The notes under the pieces: generated by a model
The model's database searches: none
The model's input: the letters and a program-made list of their open reading frames with translations, nothing else
What the model was told of the DNA's origin: nothing
Made by a program: the position numbers and the translations under genes
Source of the DNA: Methanosarcina barkeri MS
Lineage (GTDB): Archaea; Halobacteriota; Methanosarcinia; Methanosarcinales; Methanosarcinaceae
Direction: 5' to 3'
DNA length: 64,000 bases
Assembly (NCBI RefSeq): GCF_000970025.1
Contig: NZ_CP009528.1
Location: 3,397,168 to 3,461,167 of the forward strand
In this document: in pieces, positions 58,621-64,000 of the stretch
Position numbering within the stretch: the stretch's first letter is position 1
Layout of the letters: every line of letters starts with the position of its first letter

Positions 58621-59271
58621 ATGCGGGTACTTACAACGATTTTACTGAAAATTTTAGGTTTTTTTGTTTTATTGCAAATTGCATTAAGAATCATAAAAAG
58701 ATTTTATGTATTTTCACCTCCAGCATTTATGGGACCTTTTTTAGATAGCGATTTTAGAAGAAAATTGCAGTCTCCTGATAAAGTGATAAAACGAAGTGGG
58801 ATAACAGAAGGAATGCGTATTCTTGAGGTGGGATGCGGAAGCGGAGCGTTTACAACTTTTGCTGCAAAGGCTAGTGGAATTAAAGGAGAAATATACGCTC
58901 TTGATATTCAACCAAAAATGTTACTGCAGCTAAAGAAGAAACTATCCAGACCAGAAAACAGAGATATCAAAAATATCAAGCTTATAGAAGGAGATGTGCA
59001 TAAACTACCCTTTGATGACAATTCATTCGATGTAGTGTATACGGTAACAGTTCTTCAGGAACTTCCAGACAAAAATCGGGCTTTAAAGGAGATGAAAAGA
59101 GTCCTGAAGCCTAGTGGGATTCTTGCAGTAACAGAATTTTTACCCGATCCAGATTACCCTTTCAAATCTACCACTATTAAGTTAGGAGAAGAAGCTGGTT
59201 TTATCCTGGATAAAGTTGAAGGAAATCTCTGGAATTATACTGTAAGATTTAAGGCACAGAAATCTAGGTGA
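58621..59271 (+). CDS. Membrane-tethered class I SAM methyltransferase
   Basis: The 216-aa protein starts with a hydrophobic helix (ILLKILGFFVLLQIALRI). The methyltransferase fold follows: motif I ILEVGCGSGAFTTFAA (about 68-83), ALDIQPKML, motif with DNSFDVVYTVTVLQELPD, and RVLKPSGILAVTEFLPDPDYP. It resembles UbiE-type enzymes. The substrate is unknown; a lipid-soluble one is plausible given the anchor. Confidence 0.83.
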   Translation: MRVLTTILLKILGFFVLLQIALRIIKRFYVFSPPAFMGPFLDSDFRRKLQSPDKVIKRSGITEGMRILEVGCGSGAFTTFAAKASGIKGEIYALDIQPKMLLQLKKKLSRPENRDIKNIKLIEGDVHKLPFDDNSFDVVYTVTVLQELPDKNRALKEMKRVLKPSGILAVTEFLPDPDYPFKSTTIKLGEEAGFILDKVEGNLWNYTVRFKAQKSR

Positions 59272-59523
59272 AAAATTGCGTCGATTTATCCCACCTAACT
59301 GAGCCGGATATGAACTAAATTTTATTTATATGTCTTTGGTTAAGTGAGGAATCGCAATAAATTGCCTCCATTTCCACAACAGTCATTATAAATTTTAATA
59401 TGCTGAGGATTGGAATTAAGTATCGATTTCATGTAAAGATGCCAAAGTTTAATCAGGATTAAGGTGCAAAATCGATAACTTCCAGGCAAGAAAATTTCTT
59501 AACCAATGACCAATGGAATTCTT
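59272..59523. other. Spacer with an orphan IS end
   Basis: CTTAACCAATGACCAATG at 59498-59515 equals the right terminal repeat of the IS4-family element at 41603-43051. No transposase or matching left end was seen nearby, so it is a remnant or MITE end, 9 bp from the permease stop. Confidence 0.6.
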
Positions 59524-61785
59524 TTAAACCAAACCTGCTGATATATCTGAGTTTATCATAACTCTTTTTCCCCTGAGCCTTGCATATATTCTGCGGGCGT
59601 GCTTTTTAACCAGATAATTAAAGCTTTCTTTTGAGATCGGTTTTGATTTTTTGACGATCACTATAGGTTTCTTAGAATGCCTTGCAATCCTCTGCGATAG
59701 AGTACCAAGTAAAGAGATCTTAAATCTTTCACTTGAGTCGCCAATGATTGTAAGGTCATTGTTGTTTGAGGCCTCCAGTAGAGCATCTTCTATGGAATAT
59801 TTAGTCAGTACTCTAAAACTAACAGGTATAGAACTGATTTTTCCAACGAGGCTCTCTAGTTCGTCGGTAATTTTCTGCCTGTTTTCCTGAGATTCATCAG
59901 GACTAATTATACTGATAATTTCTATTCCAGCGCCTGTGTTTACAGCCAGTTTTTCTGCGAGAGAGAGACCATAGACCGAGTTTTCTTTACCATTATACCC
60001 TACAAGGATTTTGTGGATGCTGTCAGGCAGATGCCCCTTTAATAACGCGATTGGCCTTTTTGAGGACAGGAGAACCTGGTTTGTAACACCATGTGAGTAC
60101 TCAAATCTCTTTGGCTCGTGCCATCCCATAATAATCATGTCTGCATGCTCAATTTCAGCCTGCTCCAGAATTGAGTTTGATATGCTGTGGTCAAAGGCAG
60201 CAATATATTCTCTTTTATGTCCGAGAATTGTAGGATAACTTTCAAATTCTTCTTTGAAACGGCAGTCCATTTCTATTTTTTTCTCATGGTAAGCTTCCTG
60301 AGCTAACTTTAAGTTTGTTTGATCCGGAACCTCGATAACATGAAGGCAAATTATCTCGCTCCCCATAAAATCTGCCAGTTTCAAAAGGTCACTCTCATGT
60401 TTCTGGTTGGAGATCGGCACAAGCACTTTGACCAGGGAAACAGGTTGCATTTCCTTCTTTTCAACAGTATTCTCCAGCAGGTCAAATAAGTTATACTCTG
60501 GAATGGCTTTGCCCCTTCCATAGAGTGAGTACCAGCCAATTCCAGCAAAAATCATCATTACAGTGAAAAGAAGAGGTAGCCCACCAAGCAGGGGAAGCAG
60601 TACTATGCTCCCAACGATCCCGAAGATTTGTGTATAGGGAAAAAACGGGTCGCGGAAAGTGGGTTCATATCCTGGCAGGTTTCTTTTTCTGAGGATTATC
60701 ACTGCCATATTTAGCAGGATAAATATCAAAATATTAAAAGCTCCACCCAGTCTTGCAAGCTCCTCTATGTCAAACAGGAATAAAAGCAAGATCATTACTA
60801 TTCCTGTTACAAGTATAGCGTTATGAGGAGTTTCAAATTTTTGATGAATAAGGACAAACCATTCAGGCATAAGTGCATCCCTGCTCATGGCAAAAGGAAA
60901 CCTGGAAGACGATAATATAGCGCCATTAGCTGTGGAAAGAGTAGCAAGCAGCGCACCCAGGGCTATTGCTATTCTTCCGGACTCTCCTGCCATCAGACCT
61001 GCAATATCAGCCAGAGGAGTAACTGATTTTCCGGTTACTTGAGGGTTAAAGAACCCTACAATTACTATCATTGTGGCAACGTAGAATAAGGTTACTACAA
61101 CGGCTGAAGCGATAAACGCCAGAGGCAGGTTCTTGGATGGGTTTTTTACTTCCTCGGACACTGAAGCAGCTTCTGCAAGCCCGAGATAGGATATGAAAAC
61201 AACTCCTGCTGTCGTGATTATAGAGGTCATCCCGTAAGATGTGGCAGGTGAAAAGTTAGCCGGATTAACCATAACAGACACTCGGGCTATGAAGAGAGAT
61301 AGGATTACAAGCAAAAAGATCACAATAAAGTTCTGCAGTGAACCGCTGCTTTTTGCCCCACGGTAGTTAATCACTAACAGAATCACGCCGGTTGCAGCTG
61401 CTACGAAATATAGAGGCAAGGGATAGAAGACCTGAGCGTATTCTGCAAGACCGATGAGTGCAAATGTGCCCTTGAAGATTAAAGCCAGCCAGGAGCCAAG
61501 GCCGATTACTGCACCAGGCGCAGCTCCCATCGTCCTGCTGATGTAGTAATAGCTGCCTCCTGCCAGAGGCATGCCGGTTGCTAGCTCTGACATGCTGATG
61601 GCTGTAGCTATTGAAATAATCCCACCAAGCAAAAAAGAGATTATTGCTCCAGAACCCGCATCTGCTAAAGCAATTCCCGGAAGAATGAATATCCCAGCTC
61701 CAATCATAGTGCCGGTGCCGATTGCAAAAGTTGAGAAAAAGCCAAGGCTACATCCCAACCTTTCAGTCGTTTCAACTGATGCCAT
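59524..61785 (-). CDS. APC-family amino acid permease fused to two universal stress protein domains
   Basis: The 753-aa protein has about 12 membrane helices in residues 10-430, with the APC motif GTGTMIGAGIFILPG in helix 1 and EAASVSEEVKNPSKNLP. Two USP domains follow (about 450-590 and 595-715): VKVLVPISNQKHESDL, ADMIIMGWHEPKRF, KILVGYNGKENS and DLTIIGDSSERF. USP tails may sense nucleotides or stress and gate transport. The substrate is unknown. Confidence 0.88.
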   Translation of the reverse strand: MASVETTERLGCSLGFFSTFAIGTGTMIGAGIFILPGIALADAGSGAIISFLLGGIISIATAISMSELATGMPLAGGSYYYISRTMGAAPGAVIGLGSWLALIFKGTFALIGLAEYAQVFYPLPLYFVAAATGVILLVINYRGAKSSGSLQNFIVIFLLVILSLFIARVSVMVNPANFSPATSYGMTSIITTAGVVFISYLGLAEAASVSEEVKNPSKNLPLAFIASAVVVTLFYVATMIVIVGFFNPQVTGKSVTPLADIAGLMAGESGRIAIALGALLATLSTANGAILSSSRFPFAMSRDALMPEWFVLIHQKFETPHNAILVTGIVMILLLFLFDIEELARLGGAFNILIFILLNMAVIILRKRNLPGYEPTFRDPFFPYTQIFGIVGSIVLLPLLGGLPLLFTVMMIFAGIGWYSLYGRGKAIPEYNLFDLLENTVEKKEMQPVSLVKVLVPISNQKHESDLLKLADFMGSEIICLHVIEVPDQTNLKLAQEAYHEKKIEMDCRFKEEFESYPTILGHKREYIAAFDHSISNSILEQAEIEHADMIIMGWHEPKRFEYSHGVTNQVLLSSKRPIALLKGHLPDSIHKILVGYNGKENSVYGLSLAEKLAVNTGAGIEIISIISPDESQENRQKITDELESLVGKISSIPVSFRVLTKYSIEDALLEASNNNDLTIIGDSSERFKISLLGTLSQRIARHSKKPIVIVKKSKPISKESFNYLVKKHARRIYARLRGKRVMINSDISAGLV

Positions 61786-62448
61786 TTTTTTCTCCGCCTG
61801 TATTACAGGGCTTTCAAACCGGTAAATCCGTCTTCATTTAAATCTTCAGATTACTTTTACTTTGACGATACTGAACGTAGATTTCGCCATCATACGCCCA
61901 GGCAAACAGCAGGGTTTTCAAGTCCTGTTGCACTGGATCTGCCTTTTGAATAAGATAACTGCGAAACAAGTGTTTTTCTTCTGTAGTACGGCCTCAATGT
62001 CTTTTTAGTTGAACGGCTTCAATGTCTTTTTATTTAAGCTTCTTTTTTAACTATTTAAAGGAATAATGCAACCTGCTCTTGATTAAGGCATTTCAATTCA
62101 TATTTTAGTGGATTTTGTTTTCGAATAGTACATATATCTATCCGTTGGGAGGTATATTTCTTAGTATGCGGTTTGCATTTGTTAAAAGTGATATTAAAAA
62201 GAAAGTGAATAGAGAGAACAGCACAGGCAGAGAAACGGATAATGACAGTTTGTATTTTATCAGCGGCAAGTATGAGAAAGTAAATATCTAAAAAGTGAAA
62301 ACGTATTGATTTATACATAGCATTGATCTTATATATAGTATTGATCTACACGTAGCGTTGACTTACACATAGCGTCGATTCATACATACCATCTGCATAA
62401 GTAATATCATTTAGTTAAGGGTTAAAACATCGTTATTGGGCGGATATA
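61786..62448. other. Spacer with coding-like fragment and degenerate repeats
   Basis: On the minus strand, 61838 to about 61985 reads EKHLFRSYLIQKADPVQQDL, KTLLFAWAYDGEIYVQYRQS and a stop, with no start codon: probably the end of a lost gene. CGGCTTCAATGTCTTTTTA is repeated near 61991-62032. CATAGCRTTGAT(CT)-type units recur four times at 62318-62385. Confidence 0.4.
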
Positions 62449-62622
62449 ATGCAAAGTAATGATCTTATTAAAGAGCAGATACTACAGTTAAAAATTGAGA
62501 TCGCGCAATTAGAAGCTGAAGTTAATAAACTACAGATTACGATAAATGAAAAAAAATATGCTTTGAATAGGTTATCTGAACTATTAGAGATACGAGGAGT
62601 AACCTTAAATGATAATAAATAA
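62449..62622 (+). CDS. Small coiled-coil protein, 57 aa
   Basis: The ORF begins MQSNDLIKEQILQLKIEIAQ and continues LEAEVNKLQITINEKKYALN, a heptad pattern with Leu/Ile at a and d positions over about 45 residues. GGGCGGAT lies 4-5 nt before the ATG. It stands alone; function unknown. Confidence 0.6.
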   Translation: MQSNDLIKEQILQLKIEIAQLEAEVNKLQITINEKKYALNRLSELLEIRGVTLNDNK

Positions 62623-62845
62623 ATTATGATTGTTTATTGTCAAAAATAGGATTCTTATATTTTAACCCGACTCATCAAAAGCACCCCTGGTGATTTCAAG
62701 CCCCTGATCTATTTTCTATTTATAGTCTGAATAAGGTTGCCTATCTTTATTTCTCTCAAATAACTTATTGAATATTATGATTGTCTCTATTTGGCACGCC
62801 TGAGAGAATTAAATTGAATATAAAGAGGCTGAAAAGGGAATATAA

Positions 62846-63236
62846 ATGAAGAAAAGATAAAAAATAATAGAAAAGATAAAAAATAATAGAAAAGATAAAA
62901 AATAATAGGAAATATAAAAAGTAATAGAAATATAAGAAGTAATAGAAATATAAGAAGTAATAGAAATATAAGAAGTAATAGAAATATAAGAAGTAATAGA
63001 AATATAAGAAGTAATAGAAATATAAGAAGTAATAGAAATATAAGAAGTAATAGAAATATAAGAAGTAATAGAAATATAAGAAGTAATAGAAATATAAGAA
63101 GTAATAGAAATATAAGAAGTAATAGAAATATAAGAAGTAATAGAAATATAAGAAGTAATAGAAATATAAGAAGTAATAGAAATATAAGAAGTAATAGAAA
63201 TATAAGAAGTAATAGAAATATAAGAAGTAATAGAAA
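62846..63236. repeat. 18-bp tandem repeat array
   Basis: AGAAATATAAGAAGTAAT recurs about 17 times from about 62930 to 63236, preceded by three 19-bp units of AAAAGATAAAAAATAATAG (62861-62910). The long minus-strand frames through it (FLYFYYFLYF-like) are repeat artefacts. Confidence 0.93.
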
Positions 63237-64000
63237 ATATATAGGAGTGTACAAAACTTAAAACATAAAAGAAATAATAGAAAAAAAATCAAAACTGGAT
63301 AAAAACAGCAATAAAAAAAATGGAAAACTGTATTTATTTCTTTTTATACTTTATTATACTTCATTAGTTTCATAAATTTGTTAACTCTATTATAATTTGG
63401 GTACCTCCAGGCAAAAAGCTTACAGCTGAAGAACAAAATTGCTGCACAGACAGACATAAACAACAATGCACATACCGAGGTTTGTATTTCGATTGGTGAC
63501 GTCTTAGTTTCTCCTATTTGCCTTCATATGGTATTGAAAACACGTTTATGCAACATCCTTTTTAACATTTTCGGTACGTTTTGATATTTAAGAATTCCAG
63601 ACCTATTTTAGTACCTGCACAGGCTAAAGAGCAATTCGGAAAAAATGATTACAAGCCCAATTATAATGGTTTTCACTCATGAATATTCTAATTTTCCGGA
63701 TTATTTCTTTCTCTCTGGAAAGGTTGCAGTTTCTACAGGTAATTATCTACCGGAAGATTTCAACCTCGACTTTCTCCTTTTCTGTTAGCGGGCTATGATG
63801 AGTGTAATGCTTCCTATCTTCAGTAAACCGACGTGCTGGCTGATCGGGCGCGAGTTCAAAACTTCCTATTCTTTCTACTAGAATGTCTCCTTAAATTTAG
63901 TTTCTTCTCTTAACATGGAATGTCGCGCTCTCCAATTATTGAGTCATCTTGAGTCAGTATGCTATCATTTTTCTTGTTTTCTGCAGAGTCCTGCCTATCA
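63237..64000. other. Gene-poor end of window with a coding-like fragment
   Basis: The only coding-like piece is on the minus strand at 63747-63887: ILVERIGSFELAPDQPARRF, TEDRKHYTHHSPLTEKEKVE and a stop. No ATG precedes it and stops lie 4 codons upstream, so it is a remnant of an unrecognised gene. Nothing else is supported. Confidence 0.4.

Noticed and set aside
62765-63292. Two long minus-strand ORFs of Tyr/Phe/Leu repeats
   Set aside because: Both are frames through the 18-bp tandem repeat; no start context and no plausible protein composition.

Overview
The window looks like a chromosomal segment of a Methanosarcina-type methanogenic archaeon. Evidence seen in the sequence: an archaeal S10/spc/alpha ribosomal-protein supercluster (eS4, eL32, eL19 and RNase P Rpp29 interleaved with universal r-proteins), an RNA polymerase subunit D that carries [4Fe-4S] ferredoxin motifs, archaeal TATA boxes, TTG starts, AT-rich repeat-filled spacers and multi-domain surface proteins of a Methanosarcina style. 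The species is not assigned.

Layout. (1) 1-8.3 kb: a damaged BREX type 1 phage-defence locus on the minus strand (brxB, brxC with an in-frame TAA, pglX running off the left edge; no brxA next to brxB), followed by a frameshifted DUF429 gene and a pair of ~50-bp inverted repeats. (2) 8.4-34.5 kb: two identical tandem tRNA-Leu(GAG) genes, then one long minus-strand informational region read right to left: rpl3-rpl4-rpl23-rpl2-rps19-rpl22-rps3-rpl29-rnp1-rps17-rpl14-rpl24-rps4e-rpl5-rps14-rps8-rpl6-rpl32e-rpl19e-rpl18-rps5-rpl30-rpl15-secY-adk, a small winged-helix gene, an IS element with a 5-bp target duplication, DUF106-cmk-truB, tRNA-Ser(GGA), a bacterial-looking ABC transporter pair, and rps13-rps4-rps11-rpoD. 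(3) 34.5-48.8 kb: an AT-rich spacer with a small zinc protein and a ~180-bp duplication, then a plus-strand array of five related secreted or membrane-anchored proteins (A-E). Three of the units share the same terminator hairpin, promoter and leader. Two members (B and C) are broken by insertion sequences, and C would be restored exactly by precise excision. (4) 49-57 kb: a glycosyltransferase stub, a DHH phosphoesterase, a zinc-ribbon protein, cytochrome bd oxidase (cydAB), a DPS-like ferritin remnant, a Fur/PerR-type regulator with an expanding Ser-Glu tail, and a second archaeal release factor 1 whose ancestral start codon appears to have become ACG. (5) 57-64 kb: two SAM methyltransferases, an APC permease fused to universal-stress domains, a small coiled-coil protein, and repeat-rich DNA with decayed fragments.

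How the parts work together: the ribosomal/secretion block is the core translation and export machinery. The cydAB-ferritin-Fur group reads as an oxygen-detoxification cluster. The surface array supplies envelope proteins that diversify by duplication, stalk-repeat expansion and IS insertion. The BREX locus looks like a defence island in decay. The most unusual observations are the aRF1 paralogue with a lost start and altered NIKS motif, the surface-protein cassette array, and the nonsense-interrupted brxC. All product names come from reading the protein sequences; no database search was run.
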